A program made the position numbers and the translations under genes. Under the pieces are notes generated by a model. It had not been told where the DNA came from, ran no database searches, and saw nothing but the letters and a program-made list of their open reading frames with translations. 50,456 bases of DNA from an uncultured Anaerolineae bacterium (GTDB lineage Bacteria > Chloroflexota > Anaerolineae > CG2-30-64-16). Location: assembly GCA_937124585.1 (NCBI GenBank), contig CAKZKT010000121.1, forward strand, positions 1 to 50,456, in the 5' to 3' direction. How positions within the stretch are numbered: position 1 is the stretch's first letter; each line of letters opens with the position of its first letter. Shown here in pieces: positions 11,464 to 21,652 of this stretch.

Positions 11464-11940
11464 GATTCTACCTCCATGATGAGATGTGGAATATTTCTGG
11501 CAACTTACCCGTCGATTGTTGAGCTCATCTACATATCTTGCGCATGCCAGTGTGCACAGGATAGTACGGTCACGTGAAGCAGATGCTAAGATGGCTTTAC
11601 GGCATATCTAAGGAAATGTCATGATCTCTTAAGGTTGTGAGAATCCAGCCTGTTCTATCATGGTAAATGTGGAGGACGCGCGCAGGGGGCGCGAGCGAAC
11701 GGCTGCGTATGGCCATTTCGTCTCGCGCTGTCACCAGCGCGAGACGGGGTATGCTCTGGCAGGAGATGGGACGGTTACGAACAACAGAATTCACAGAGAT
11801 TGGACGCCTCATTGCATTGACCAATCTCGCACTCCTCGATTCGGATTAGTCGCGCGGCTCGTTCAATGTAATGAAATCATAACATAGCTTTCCGCATTCA
11901 GGCAAATCTCAGGAAAGACATCTCATGGCGCTGTAGCGGT
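11464..11940. other. Intergenic region with one strong hairpin
   Basis: 477 bp between the ugpB start and the GH13 gene end, both minus strand. A perfect 12-bp stem (CGTCTCGCGCTG) with loop TCAC lies at 11719-11746. Short open frames around 11597-11849 show no recognisable family. The stretch near 11560-11590 may hold the ugpB promoter. Confidence 0.6.
11561..11589 (-). promoter_or_regulatory. Candidate sigma-70 promoter for ugpB
   Basis: On the minus strand TTAGCA and TACTAT are separated by 17 bp, about 100 bp upstream of the ugpB ATG. Both boxes are only partial matches to consensus. It is a weak call. Confidence 0.3.
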
Positions 11941-13548
<1,608 letters not shown>

Positions 13549-13638
13549 CATTGGCCTCCGTAAGCTGAGATGCGAATGATCGTCAGAGGTTATTATATGC
13601 CATCCGCCTGCTGTGGTCGAATCCGCCGCGACGTATGC

Positions 13639-13780
13639 CGCAAAAGTGTCGGTCATTGCGAGGGGCGTCGTTTGCCCCGAAGCAATCTCCTGCTGTGAGC
13701 AGGCGCGCGACGGCTTTGCTTCGTCCCTCGCAACCGCATACTACGCTCCTCGCAGTGACAAAGTCACCGACAGTTTTGCG
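13639..13780. repeat. 142-bp MITE-like element with terminal inverted repeats
   Basis: The ends CGCAAAAGTGTCGGT (13639-13653) and ACCGACAGTTTTGCG (13766-13780) are inverted repeats with one mismatch. Inside them the arms continue as CATTGCGAGG and CCTCGCAGTG, with an 8-nt bulge in the right arm. The inner part has the 'gaagcaatctc ... tttgcttcg' pattern of dispersed repeats common in bacteria. No coding capacity is seen. The rest of 13549-13962 shows no gene; an AT-rich tract with TTGACA at 13805 may be part of the promoter of the next gene. Confidence 0.75.
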
Positions 13781-13962
13781 CTATGCTCTCTGCCGCGCGC
13801 CGATTTGACAGGGTGCGAAAATCTATGATATCTTTGATATAAATCTATGTATTGTTTATCCGCGCTTTTGGCCGTGAGCTTCACGCGGGCCGGCGCGGCC
13901 TGTGTTTGACGACCGGGTCATGATGGGGCATCTGTTCGGCCAATTCCGAGGTCTTCGTTGCG

Positions 13963-14721
13963 ATGAAACTGATCTTTCGCATCTTGCATTTCACGAGCCT
14001 GCTCGTAGTACTTGCGGCGTGTGCGCCTGCGCCCGTCCCGATGCCGACAGCGACCCCGGCGACGGTCGCCACCGGAACAGCCGTGCCCGGCAGCACTGCC
14101 GCAGCAGTTCTCCCGATCGCAGCGGCAGTGCTGTCACCGACACCGTTGCCGCCGACGGTCATCGCCGGCCCCGAATCGGCGCCGATGCCCACCCCGGTCG
14201 CCACGCCGGCAACGCCCACCCCTGTCCCGGTGACGTGTCAGCCGTCGCTCGTGCCGACCATCGCCCAGACCGAGGGGCCGATGTATCTGGCCAATCCACC
14301 CCAGCGCGCGAACTTCCGTGAAGACGCGCGGAATGCGGGCGGCGAGCCGGTGACGTTGGCCGGCCGTGTGATGGGCACAGACTGCAGGCCGATCGCCAAC
14401 GCGCGCGTCGACGTGTGGCACACGGATGCGCGAGGCGCCTACGATATGACTCCGACCTACACGTCGCGCGGTTACGTGCTGACCGACAGCGAGGGACGTT
14501 ATCAGTTCGAGACCATCGTGCCCGGCATCTACACGGGCCGGACGGCGCATATCCACGTCAAGGTCACGCCGCCCGGCGGCCGGACGCTCACGACGCAGCT
14601 CTATTTTCCGAATGAGGCGACCAATGCCGGCGATGCCATCTTCGATCACCGGCTGCTGGTCAAGCTGGAAGAGACGCCTCAGGGCAAACGCGCCACGTTC
14701 GATTTCGTCGTCGCGCCCTGA
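13963..14721 (+). CDS. Intradiol ring-cleavage dioxygenase-like lipoprotein
   Basis: A 252-residue protein. Residues 1-19 are a signal peptide with lipobox LAAC20, followed by a Pro/Thr/Ala linker to about residue 90. The C-terminal domain is of the protocatechuate/catechol 1,2-dioxygenase family: TEGPMYL (103-109), VDVWHTDARGAY (149-160) and PGIYTGRTAHIHVKV (187-201). The four non-haem iron ligands would be Y160, Y190, H196 and H198. Such proteins cleave catechols between the hydroxyls, but this one is predicted to be surface-anchored, so the substrate may be a polymer or plant/humic phenolic. No aromatic pathway gene accompanies it. Confidence 0.85.
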   Translation: MKLIFRILHFTSLLVVLAACAPAPVPMPTATPATVATGTAVPGSTAAAVLPIAAAVLSPTPLPPTVIAGPESAPMPTPVATPATPTPVPVTCQPSLVPTIAQTEGPMYLANPPQRANFREDARNAGGEPVTLAGRVMGTDCRPIANARVDVWHTDARGAYDMTPTYTSRGYVLTDSEGRYQFETIVPGIYTGRTAHIHVKVTPPGGRTLTTQLYFPNEATNAGDAIFDHRLLVKLEETPQGKRATFDFVVAP

Positions 14722-14881
14722 GGCGAGGCCATGATAGGCTTCGGGGCCGGCGATACATCCGAGACGAAACGCGCATCCAGCTCGGCGGCGGTCGGTTCGC
14801 CGGGCACGAGCTCGCGGCCCAGGGCAGCCGTCGCGCACCAGGTAGAGGGCGGTCACGGCATCTCTGGTCGTGGTAGCTGGT

Positions 14882-15217
14882 TTAAGAACGGATCGGGGGC
14901 ACGAGCCCCAGGTTGAGCAGATGAATCGGCTGCATGGGTGCTTCTCCGCCTGAAAGCGATGGCAGCAAGGTGATTTCGTCCCCCTCCCGCAGCGGACGTT
15001 TCGGGTCATCGAGGAGCGTACCGTTCAGGAAGGCCCGCGTGTACGGCGCGATCTCGCCATTCGCCAGGAACAGCGCCTCGGTCAGAGGCGGATGGCGTCG
15101 AGCTGCCAGCCACAACGCGTCGAGCAGGGTAGCGCCGTCGGGCAGCTCCATGCGTTCTGCTCGCTGCGCCGCGATGGCCGCAAAGATGCCGTGATAGCGG
15201 ATCAGAATCTGGATCAT
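14882..15217 (-). CDS. MoaD/ThiS-like beta-grasp protein with C-terminal extension
   Basis: A 111-residue protein starting MIQILIRYHGIF and ending its ubiquitin-like fold with LLPSLSGG (residues 84-91). In MoaD the Gly-Gly must be the last two residues to be adenylated and thiocarboxylated for pterin cofactor synthesis. Here 20 more residues follow, so it would need processing, or the extension reflects a recent sequence change. The gene lies 66 bp after the AOR-type oxidoreductase on the same strand, the usual place for a MoaD-like partner of tungsten/molybdenum enzymes. The 160 bp downstream (14722-14881) has no assigned gene; one minus-strand frame there looks faintly protein-like and may be a remnant. 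Confidence 0.75.
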   Translation of the reverse strand: MIQILIRYHGIFAAIAAQRAERMELPDGATLLDALWLAARRHPPLTEALFLANGEIAPYTRAFLNGTLLDDPKRPLREGDEITLLPSLSGGEAPMQPIHLLNLGLVPPIRS

Positions 15218-15283
15218 GAAAGCGGTCGTGTTCACGTGCCAGGCACCTGGGATGGCGCCCGGCCCGTTGGGCTCAGAATGTGG

Positions 15284-17152
15284 TCAGGCCAACCCCAGGG
15301 CCTGCAATTTTTCCGGCGTCGGCAGGCCCTGCGCATCCCAGCCGCGCAGTCGGTAGTAGCGCTCGAGCATGGCATCGGGATCATGGACCAGGCCGACGTG
15401 GATGGGCTGCTCCGATCGGCGCATTTCGCCCGTGGCCTCATCCTGGCTGAAGGTGTAGATCGGCAGCGGCTCGGATGTGAACCGGTCGGGCAGGCGGTCG
15501 TCGGCACGGGTCAGGCCCAGGCGGGCATTGTAAAGCCGCTCCAGGTTGACGATGCGCTCGCCAGCTTGCAGCAACTCGGCCGCGCTGATCGGCCGGCCGC
15601 GCAGCGCCGACAGACCGGCAGCCACGTCATCCGGCATCAGTGCGTAGGTCTCGGTGGTGGCGAATTTGCAGATGCCCAGTGCGTCGCTTACTGCGCTGTA
15701 GTTCTCGCTGTAGACGACCAGATCGGCTTTGTAGGTTTCATCTGCCAGATCCATCAGCTGCGGCAGCATTGCTTCCGGGAAGAGGGCGCGGGCAGCTTCC
15801 CAGTTGCCGGCAATGTCCACGGTCGGCAGCGCGTACAGGTGATCGGCGCCCCGGTTCGAGGTCATGTGGCCGAGGCCGAATGCTTTGGCGATGCGTGGCT
15901 CCTGGCGGGGTAGCTCCATTCCTTTGACGTGCATGGCGTAGGGCAGCGTTGCCGGGCCCAGCCTCTCAGCAGCGCGCTTCACCCCGTCGGCCAGGATATC
16001 ACCCAGGCCCTGACGCATGGCGATGGCGCGAATGAGTCCCAAGACGGTATCGGGGTCGCCCCAGGCGAGCGAGAAGTGGGGATCGGTGTAGAGCGCTCGC
16101 TGGCGTAGCTCCATGGCGAACGCAATGCAAACGCCGGTGGAGATCGTGTCCAGCCCCAGATCGTTGCAGAGCCGGTTGGCGTAGATGATCGCTTCGAGGT
16201 CGGCCAGGCCGAGCATCGGGCCGAGTGCATCCACCGTCTCGTATTCCGGGCCGCCCAGTTCGGTGGCGTAGGGGCCATCCACGACTCGCGTCTCGTGGTC
16301 GCAGCCGATGGGGCAGGCGTGGCAGCTTTTGTGTCGGGTGACGTAGCGGTCAAGCGCTTCGGCGTCAATGCGGGCATAGAACGGCACCTGGCCGGCCTGG
16401 TGGTTGTACGCGGGCAGGTCGCCCGATATATTTTTGGGCCGGATGAGCAGCGGCGTGCCCCAGCGGTGCAGCGCCTGGCTTTCCGGGTGTCTGTGCGTCT
16501 TGCGGGACATCTCGCCGGCAACTCTGGCGAACTCGCGCGGGGCTGCGGGCGCCTTGTTGTCGTGGACCACGATCGCCTTTAGCCGCTTGCTGCCCATCAC
16601 GGCACCGCCGCCGCTGCGCGCGGCCGCCCGGCTGCGATCGTTGATGATGCCGGCGATGCGCACGCCGTTTTCGCCGGCGGGGCCAATGCATGCCACGCGC
16701 GCGGCGCTGCTTGTGCTCAGCCGCTCATGCGTCGCGGCCGTGGTCAGCCCCCACAGGTCGGCCGCCGGCAGGATGGCGACCGCGGCCGGTGTCACGTCGA
16801 GCCGCACCGGCTCGGCAGCCTGACCCAAGATGACCAGCGCGTCGAAGCCACAGTGGGCGAGAACGGCCCAGAAGTGGCCGCCGCTGTTGGCATAGCCGTA
16901 GATGTCGGTCAGCGGCGAATGAAAAGTGACGTGTCCGCGCGCGCCGGCCGGCCATGAGGTACCGGTGAACGGGCCGACGGTGAAGATGAGCGGGTTGTCG
17001 GGGCCGAGCGGGTCGAGCGGGCCGCGGACATGCTGCCAGAGCAGACTCAGCCCCAACCCGCGACCGCCCAGGAAGCGGTCCAGCTCAGCTTCTGGGGTTG
17101 GCGCAACGGTGACGCAGCGCCGGGTCAGGTCAATGGTGGCGGTCAGGCCCAT
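15284..17152 (-). CDS. Aldehyde:ferredoxin oxidoreductase family (AOR) protein
   Basis: A 622-residue tungsten- or molybdenum-bispterin oxidoreductase of the AOR family, which oxidises aldehydes to acids with ferredoxin as partner. The N-terminal domain has RFLGGRGLGLSLLW (26-39) and GPFTGTSWPAGARGHVTFHSP (split around 60-80). The 4Fe-4S cluster is bound by C277, C280 and C284 (CHACPIGC) and C495 (ALGICKF). The ATG at 17152 is preceded by AAGGAG seven bases away. A MoaD-like gene follows on the same strand, and another starts divergently 132 bp upstream, consistent with local cofactor supply. The substrate cannot be told from the sequence. Confidence 0.92.
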   Translation of the reverse strand: MGLTATIDLTRRCVTVAPTPEAELDRFLGGRGLGLSLLWQHVRGPLDPLGPDNPLIFTVGPFTGTSWPAGARGHVTFHSPLTDIYGYANSGGHFWAVLAHCGFDALVILGQAAEPVRLDVTPAAVAILPAADLWGLTTAATHERLSTSSAARVACIGPAGENGVRIAGIINDRSRAAARSGGGAVMGSKRLKAIVVHDNKAPAAPREFARVAGEMSRKTHRHPESQALHRWGTPLLIRPKNISGDLPAYNHQAGQVPFYARIDAEALDRYVTRHKSCHACPIGCDHETRVVDGPYATELGGPEYETVDALGPMLGLADLEAIIYANRLCNDLGLDTISTGVCIAFAMELRQRALYTDPHFSLAWGDPDTVLGLIRAIAMRQGLGDILADGVKRAAERLGPATLPYAMHVKGMELPRQEPRIAKAFGLGHMTSNRGADHLYALPTVDIAGNWEAARALFPEAMLPQLMDLADETYKADLVVYSENYSAVSDALGICKFATTETYALMPDDVAAGLSALRGRPISAAELLQAGERIVNLERLYNARLGLTRADDRLPDRFTSEPLPIYTFSQDEATGEMRRSEQPIHVGLVHDPDAMLERYYRLRGWDAQGLPTPEKLQALGLA

Positions 17153-17284
17153 GATGATGCTCCTTGAGATGAGTGGGGGCGAGTTATTCTGGGTCGGATT
17201 ATACATCGGTCATCGGTCGCGCGGCATGAGTTGCATCATATGGACTTTTGCGTAATTTATGCTATGCTATGGCCGTTCTACGCC

Positions 17285-17548
17285 ATGATCACAGTGCAGG
17301 TGCAATTCTTCGGCGGTGTGCAGCTTTTTACCCGGCGGCTTCGACCGGAGATTGCGCGCGATCTGCCCCTGGTTCATTTGCCAGACGGCGCCACTGTGGA
17401 CGATTTGCTTCGTTTGCTGGATATCCCGACGGGAGAAGGCCGACCGCTCATCAGCGTCAATCGCTTCTATCAACGCGATAATGTGTCGTTGGCCGATGGC
17501 GATCGCGTGCAGGTGTTCAAGACGGTCGTCGGTGGCACAGAGTCGTGA
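17285..17548 (+). CDS. Second MoaD/ThiS-like beta-grasp protein
   Basis: An 87-residue ubiquitin-like protein: MITVQVQFFGG at the start, HLPDGATVDDLLRLL in the middle and DGDRVQVFKTVVGGTES at the end. The fold and length fit MoaD, but three residues (TES) follow the Gly-Gly. ThiS-like proteins with a few residues after GG, such as QbsE, are trimmed by a metalloprotease before activation. It reads divergently from the AOR gene and ends 24 bp before the hydroxylase FAD subunit, so it may be the first gene of that operon. The start is uncertain because no clear Shine-Dalgarno is seen; in-frame ATGs lie further upstream. Confidence 0.7.
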   Translation: MITVQVQFFGGVQLFTRRLRPEIARDLPLVHLPDGATVDDLLRLLDIPTGEGRPLISVNRFYQRDNVSLADGDRVQVFKTVVGGTES

Positions 17549-17572
17549 CCTGGAGGACGAAAGCTATCCGCT

Positions 17573-18430
17573 ATGCCGAGATTCGATTATGTGCGCGCCG
17601 GTTCGGTTGCAGAGGCATTGCGTCTGCTGGCCGAGCCCGGCTTGACGAGCAGGCCGCTTGCAGGCGGCACCGATGTGCTGGTTTACATCCGGCACGAGAG
17701 GGCGCCGTTCGACCGGCTGGTGGACATCAGCCGCGTGCCGGAGCTGAAGATCATCGAGCGCCGGGGCAACGAAGTGGTGGTCGGCGGCGCGGTGACCTAC
17801 ACCGAAGCTGCCGAGAGTCCTCTGTTGCGCCAGGTTGCCGCCTGCCTGGTCGAAGCCTGCCTGACCGTGGGCGGGCCGGCCATTCGCAACATGGGCACGC
17901 TGGGCGGCAACGTGGTCAATGCGGCCGCGTGCGCCGATTCGCTGCCGCCGTTGACCTGTCTGGACACGATGGTTCATCTGCGGAGCCTGGCCGGCGAACG
18001 GACGATGGCCTTGAGCGAGTTCATCATGGGTCCCAATCGTACTGCCATCCGCGCCGGCGAGCTGCTGACGCATTTCAGCTTTCCTGTTCCGCCGGACGGT
18101 GCGCGGCAGGTGTTCATTAAGCTGGGCCGGCGCAATGCGCAGGCCATTTCCCGCCTTTCAATCGCTGCGATCGGCCGGCTGGATGGCCAGGGTCGCGCGG
18201 ACTATGTGCGACTATCGCCGGGCGCGGCCATGCCCACTCCGCGCCGTCTCACCGAGGTCGAGGCGATGCTGCTGGGTCAGGTGCCGACCGACGAGCTCTT
18301 GATCGCGGCCGGCGTCCGCAGCGCCGAGGTGATGATCGCGGTCACCGGTCGTCGTTGGTCTACTGAGTACAAAGAGGTGGCCATCCAGGCCCTGGCCGAG
18401 CGGGTGTTGCGGCGGGTGCTGGTTTTGTGA
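17573..18430 (+). CDS. Molybdenum hydroxylase FAD-binding subunit
   Basis: A 285-residue protein of the CoxM/XdhB/CutM family. It carries the two FAD signatures: AGGTD (30-34) and VGGPAIRNMGTLGGNVVNAA (99-118). The C-terminal CO-dehydrogenase flavoprotein domain follows. It passes electrons from the Fe-S subunit to an acceptor in a three-subunit xanthine dehydrogenase-type enzyme. The Fe-S and molybdenum subunits follow in the order FAD, Fe-S, Mo. Confidence 0.93.
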   Translation: MPRFDYVRAGSVAEALRLLAEPGLTSRPLAGGTDVLVYIRHERAPFDRLVDISRVPELKIIERRGNEVVVGGAVTYTEAAESPLLRQVAACLVEACLTVGGPAIRNMGTLGGNVVNAAACADSLPPLTCLDTMVHLRSLAGERTMALSEFIMGPNRTAIRAGELLTHFSFPVPPDGARQVFIKLGRRNAQAISRLSIAAIGRLDGQGRADYVRLSPGAAMPTPRRLTEVEAMLLGQVPTDELLIAAGVRSAEVMIAVTGRRWSTEYKEVAIQALAERVLRRVLVL

Positions 18431-18482
18431 TTGAGAGGACGCGTCCTCGCTTTGGCTCAGGGCATGGCGCGGCGATTGTAAA

Positions 18483-18499
18483 GCGGCGCGAAGCGCCGC
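18483..18499. repeat. GCGGCGC hairpin repeat with AATCC flank
   Basis: A 7-bp perfect stem GCGGCGC/GCGCCGC with loop GAA, followed by AATCCA. A related copy at 47405-47422 has the same stem and flank with loop TACA. It lies between the FAD and Fe-S subunit genes. Confidence 0.75.
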
Positions 18500-18519
18500 A
18501 ATCCAGATAGGGTAACATT

Positions 18520-18993
18520 ATGCTGATCGAATTCACGCTCAACCGCAAACGCGTTGCCGTCGAGGCGCCGCCCGACATCACGCTGCTGACCCTGTTGCGT
18601 GATTACTTCAACCTGACCGGCACGAAAGAGGGCTGCTCGGTGGGTGAATGCGGTGCGTGCGCGGTAATCATGGATGGCCGTTTGGTGAATAGCTGCCTGG
18701 TGCTGGCGCCTCAGGCGGCCGGCAGCGAGGTCATCACCATCGAGGGCATTCGCGGGCCAGACGGCGGGCCGAACGACATGCAGGAGAACTTCATCACCTA
18801 CGGCGCCGTGCAATGTGGCATCTGCATCCCCGGCATGATCATGGCCGGCGAAGCGCTGCTGATGCACAATCCCAACCCGACCCGTGCCGAAATCCGGACT
18901 GCGCTGGCGGGCAACCTCTGCCGCTGCACGGGTTATCAGCAGATCGTAGATGCGATTGAGGCGACCGCGCGGAGTAGAGAGGGAAACAGGTAG
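18520..18993 (+). CDS. Molybdenum hydroxylase [2Fe-2S] subunit
   Basis: A 157-residue protein of the CoxS/XdhC family with two [2Fe-2S] centres. The plant-ferredoxin-like centre uses C39, C44, C47 and C59. The second uses C99, C102, C134 and C136 (CGICIPGM and CRCTGY). It relays electrons from the molybdopterin to FAD. The last residues SREGNR are coded by the edge of a polypurine repeat, so the natural C-terminus may have been slightly changed by that repeat. A palindromic repeat separates it from the FAD subunit gene. Confidence 0.95.
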   Translation: MLIEFTLNRKRVAVEAPPDITLLTLLRDYFNLTGTKEGCSVGECGACAVIMDGRLVNSCLVLAPQAAGSEVITIEGIRGPDGGPNDMQENFITYGAVQCGICIPGMIMAGEALLMHNPNPTRAEIRTALAGNLCRCTGYQQIVDAIEATARSREGNR

Positions 18994-19056
18994 ACAGGGA
19001 AACAGGTAGACAAGGAAACAAGGTTGTGCCCCCACCTTGTCTACTTGTTTCCCTCG
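18976..19056. repeat. Polypurine 'GTAGACAAGGAAACAG' repeat with inverted copy
   Basis: Tandem variants of GGGAAACAGGTAGACAAGG are followed by the inverted sequence CCTTGTCTACTTGTTTCCC. Related tracts lie at 27641-27722 and 30683-30726, in each case between genes of this cluster. Confidence 0.8.
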
Positions 19057-19070
19057 AGAGGAACGAGACT

Positions 19071-21425
19071 ATGCCAGAGTATCAATACATCGGTAAGCCT
19101 GCCCGTCGTGTGGATGCCCTGGAGAAAGTGTTGGGCACGGCGAAGTATATCGCCGATCGGAAGCTGCCCGGCATGCTGCATGCGCGCTGCCTGCGCAGCG
19201 AGGTGCCGCACGCGCGCATCGTGAAGCTGGATGTGACGCCCGCGCTGGCCGTGCCGGGCGTACGCGGCGTCATTACCAGCGAGGATTTCTTCGAGCACGG
19301 GCTGTACGGCTTTCCGGTGAAGGACAAGTACATGCTCGCGTACCAGAAGGTGCGCTATGTGGGCGAGGCGATCGCCGCAGTCGCGGCTGACACGCCCGAA
19401 GCGGCCCTGGCCGGTGTACAGGCCATTATCTGCGAGCTGGAGCCGCTGCCCGGTGTCTTCGACATGGAACACGCGCTCGACGCGGACGCGCCCCAGGTCG
19501 GCCCGGATCGGCCCGACGGCGAACATCCGAACTTCCTCGATAAGTTGATCGTGCGCAAAGGCGATCCGCTGGCCGTGTGGGAGCAGAGCCCGATCAAACT
19601 GGAAGAGCGCTACACGGTCGGGCCGCAGGAGCATGCCTATATCGAGCCCGAGGGGGTTTTGGCCGTGCCGACGCCTGAAGGTGGCGTGGTCGTCTATGCG
19701 CCGAACCAGAGCCCTTTCATCAATCACGGCAATCTGGCGCTGGTGCTCAACCTGCCACATAACCTGGTGCGCGTGATCCAGCCGCCGGTCGGGGGATCGT
19801 TTGGCGGCAAAGACGATATCATCTACGAGAGCTCCGCGCAGGTCGCCAGGCTGGCGCTGATCACGGGCAAGCCGGTGCGCATGGTCTTCAGCCGCGAGGA
19901 GAGCCTGATTGTTTCCTACAAACGCGATGCCATGCGCATGCACATCTGGCTGGCCGCCGACCCCGACGGCACACTGCGCGCCTGCAAATTCGATGGGCTG
20001 CTGGATTCGGGCGCGTATGCGTCCGAGAGCTCCTTCACCGCATGGCGCGCCAGTATCCACGCCATGGGCGCGTATCGCTATGACGCCTGCCATGTGGACA
20101 TCACGGCCGTCTACACCAACAACGGCTATTGCGGCGCGTTCCGCGGCTTCGGCAACACCGAGGTCTGTATGGCCATCGAGCAGGCGATTGACGAGATGGC
20201 CTACAAAGTCGGCATGGATCCGATTGACTTTCGGCTGAAGAACTGCCTGCGCCTCGGCGACGAGACCGTGCACGGCCAGCGCCTCACCGAGTCGGTCGGC
20301 CTGGCCGAGTGTCTGATGGCCGTCCGGCGGCTTTCCGACTGGGACCGCAAGCGCGCCGAATACACGCGTAGAGACGTTGCATGCAACGTCTCTACTACGA
20401 ACGACATCCGGCGCGGCATCGGCGTCGCCGCCCTCTATCACGGCACCTCGCTGGGCGCGGAGGGCCAGGACTATGCCAATGCCACGATCGCTATCGAGCA
20501 GGACAATTCAATTGACATCACTTCCGGCCTGACCGACTATGGCACCGGCTCGCGGACTGTGTTCACACTCATCGCGGCCGAGGAGCTCGGCGTGCGGCCG
20601 GAGCGCATCCACATGCAACGGCCCGATACCGACACCGCCATCGAATCGGGGCCGACGGTGGCCAGCCGTTCCACCATGCTCGGCGGCAACGCCATGCGCA
20701 TTGCTGCCATGAACCTGCGGCAGACCCTCGACTATGCGGCCGCTGACCTGCTCGGCTGCGAGCTGCACCAGCTCATCCGCCACGGCGAAGCCTATGTCGG
20801 CCCGGCCGAAGAGCCGGTGCCATGGGAGCGGGTGGTCGCACATGCTCGCGAGATGGGATTGGCTCTCTCCGCGCATGGCAAATGGACGGCCCCGCGCATC
20901 AACTGGGATCATCACGCCGGCCGCGGCACGCCCTACATGGCCTATCACTTCGCCGCGCAGGTGGCCGAGGTCGAGGTGGACATGGGCACGGGCAACGTGC
21001 AGGTGATCGGCTTTTGGGCCGCGCACGATCTGGGCAAGATGATCTTCCCACAGGGCGCGTACGGTCAACTCTACGGCGGCATTGCGCAGGGCCTGGGCTA
21101 CGCGCTAATGGAGCAGATCACATTTGTGAACGGCTATATCCAGGAGACCAATTTCGAGTCGTATCTGATCCCGACCGCGGTGGATGTGCCGGAGATCGTG
21201 GGAACGTTCATCGAGGCGCCTTTCTCGCACGGGCCGTATGGCGCCAAGAACATCGCGGAGCCGGCCATGGTCCCCACCGCGCCGGCCATTCTCAACGCCA
21301 TCTACCACGCCACCGGACGCCGTGTGCGCGATCTGCCGGCCAATCTGGAGCGGGTGCTGCTGGGCCACGATCTGGCGAAGGGCGGGTCGCCGAGAGCGTG
21401 CAAGTTGGGGTTGCACATCGCGTGA
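19071..21425 (+). CDS. Molybdenum hydroxylase large (Mo-pterin) subunit with in-frame repeat
   Basis: A 784-residue protein of the CoxL/XdhA family, the catalytic subunit hydroxylating purines or related heterocycles. The N-terminal a/b-hammerhead domain (about 15-125) is followed by the molybdopterin-binding domains with GGSFGGKDD (near residue 240), CGAFRGFG (near 354) and the active-site Glu region AKNIAEPAM (near 730). Residues 433-442 are coded by a 28-bp palindrome that also occurs twice elsewhere, giving TRRDVACNVSTTND in a surface-like region before RRGIGVA. The ATG at 19071 follows AGAGGAAC. Substrate specificity is not evident; the neighbouring hydantoinase, YgeW and YgeY homologues favour purines. 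Confidence 0.93.
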   Translation: MPEYQYIGKPARRVDALEKVLGTAKYIADRKLPGMLHARCLRSEVPHARIVKLDVTPALAVPGVRGVITSEDFFEHGLYGFPVKDKYMLAYQKVRYVGEAIAAVAADTPEAALAGVQAIICELEPLPGVFDMEHALDADAPQVGPDRPDGEHPNFLDKLIVRKGDPLAVWEQSPIKLEERYTVGPQEHAYIEPEGVLAVPTPEGGVVVYAPNQSPFINHGNLALVLNLPHNLVRVIQPPVGGSFGGKDDIIYESSAQVARLALITGKPVRMVFSREESLIVSYKRDAMRMHIWLAADPDGTLRACKFDGLLDSGAYASESSFTAWRASIHAMGAYRYDACHVDITAVYTNNGYCGAFRGFGNTEVCMAIEQAIDEMAYKVGMDPIDFRLKNCLRLGDETVHGQRLTESVGLAECLMAVRRLSDWDRKRAEYTRRDVACNVSTTNDIRRGIGVAALYHGTSLGAEGQDYANATIAIEQDNSIDITSGLTDYGTGSRTVFTLIAAEELGVRPERIHMQRPDTDTAIESGPTVASRSTMLGGNAMRIAAMNLRQTLDYAAADLLGCELHQLIRHGEAYVGPAEEPVPWERVVAHAREMGLALSAHGKWTAPRINWDHHAGRGTPYMAYHFAAQVAEVEVDMGTGNVQVIGFWAAHDLGKMIFPQGAYGQLYGGIAQGLGYALMEQITFVNGYIQETNFESYLIPTAVDVPEIVGTFIEAPFSHGPYGAKNIAEPAMVPTAPAILNAIYHATGRRVRDLPANLERVLLGHDLAKGGSPRACKLGLHIA
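20368..20395. repeat. 28-bp palindrome inside the Mo-hydroxylase gene
   Basis: Identical to the palindrome at 6009-6036. It lies in frame within the large-subunit gene without a stop codon. Because 28 is not a multiple of three, the inserted unit must include extra flanking bases, or part of the host sequence was replaced. Confidence 0.95.
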
Positions 21426-21433
21426 CATAACGC

Positions 21434-21630
21434 AAAATCGCCCTGCTCACGTGCCAGGCATCTTGCAGAGTGCCTGGCACGTGGCGACTGTCATCCCCCG
21501 TGGCGCCGGCCGCGGCCTGGGCATCTGTCCCGAAAATCGCCGTACTCACGTGCCAGGCATCTTGCAGAGTGCCTGGCACGTGACGACTGTCATCCCCCGT
21601 GGCGCCGGCCGCGGTATGGGCATTGGTTCC
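21434..21630. repeat. 99-bp tandem duplication containing GTGCCAGGCA palindromes
   Basis: Unit 1 starts at 21434 and unit 2 at 21533, a period of 99 bp. Each has the flank AAAATCGCC, a CACGTGCCAGGCA/TGCCTGGCACGTG palindrome (21448-21483 and 21547-21582) and a shared tail GTCATCCCCCGTGGCGCCGG. The CCGAAAATCGCC flank recurs in reduced form before the copy at 42703. No gene lies in 21426-21812 apart from the promoter region described separately. Confidence 0.9.
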
Positions 21631-21652
21631 ATAAGAGCTTTCATTTCCGAAG

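Noticed and set aside
10015-11577. 520-codon plus-strand frame opposite ugpB
   Set aside because: Antisense of a gene with clear UgpB signatures; the Gly/Leu/Arg repeats in it only mirror the EPTKAP linker codons.
11597-11849. Small open frames upstream of ugpB as genes
   Set aside because: They lack Shine-Dalgarno signals and family features, overlap one another on opposite strands, and include a hairpin.
14722-14881. Minus-strand stretch resembling coding sequence (GRELVPGEPTAAELDARF)
   Set aside because: No start, no family match and no extension beyond about 50 codons; at most a remnant, so not listed as a gene.
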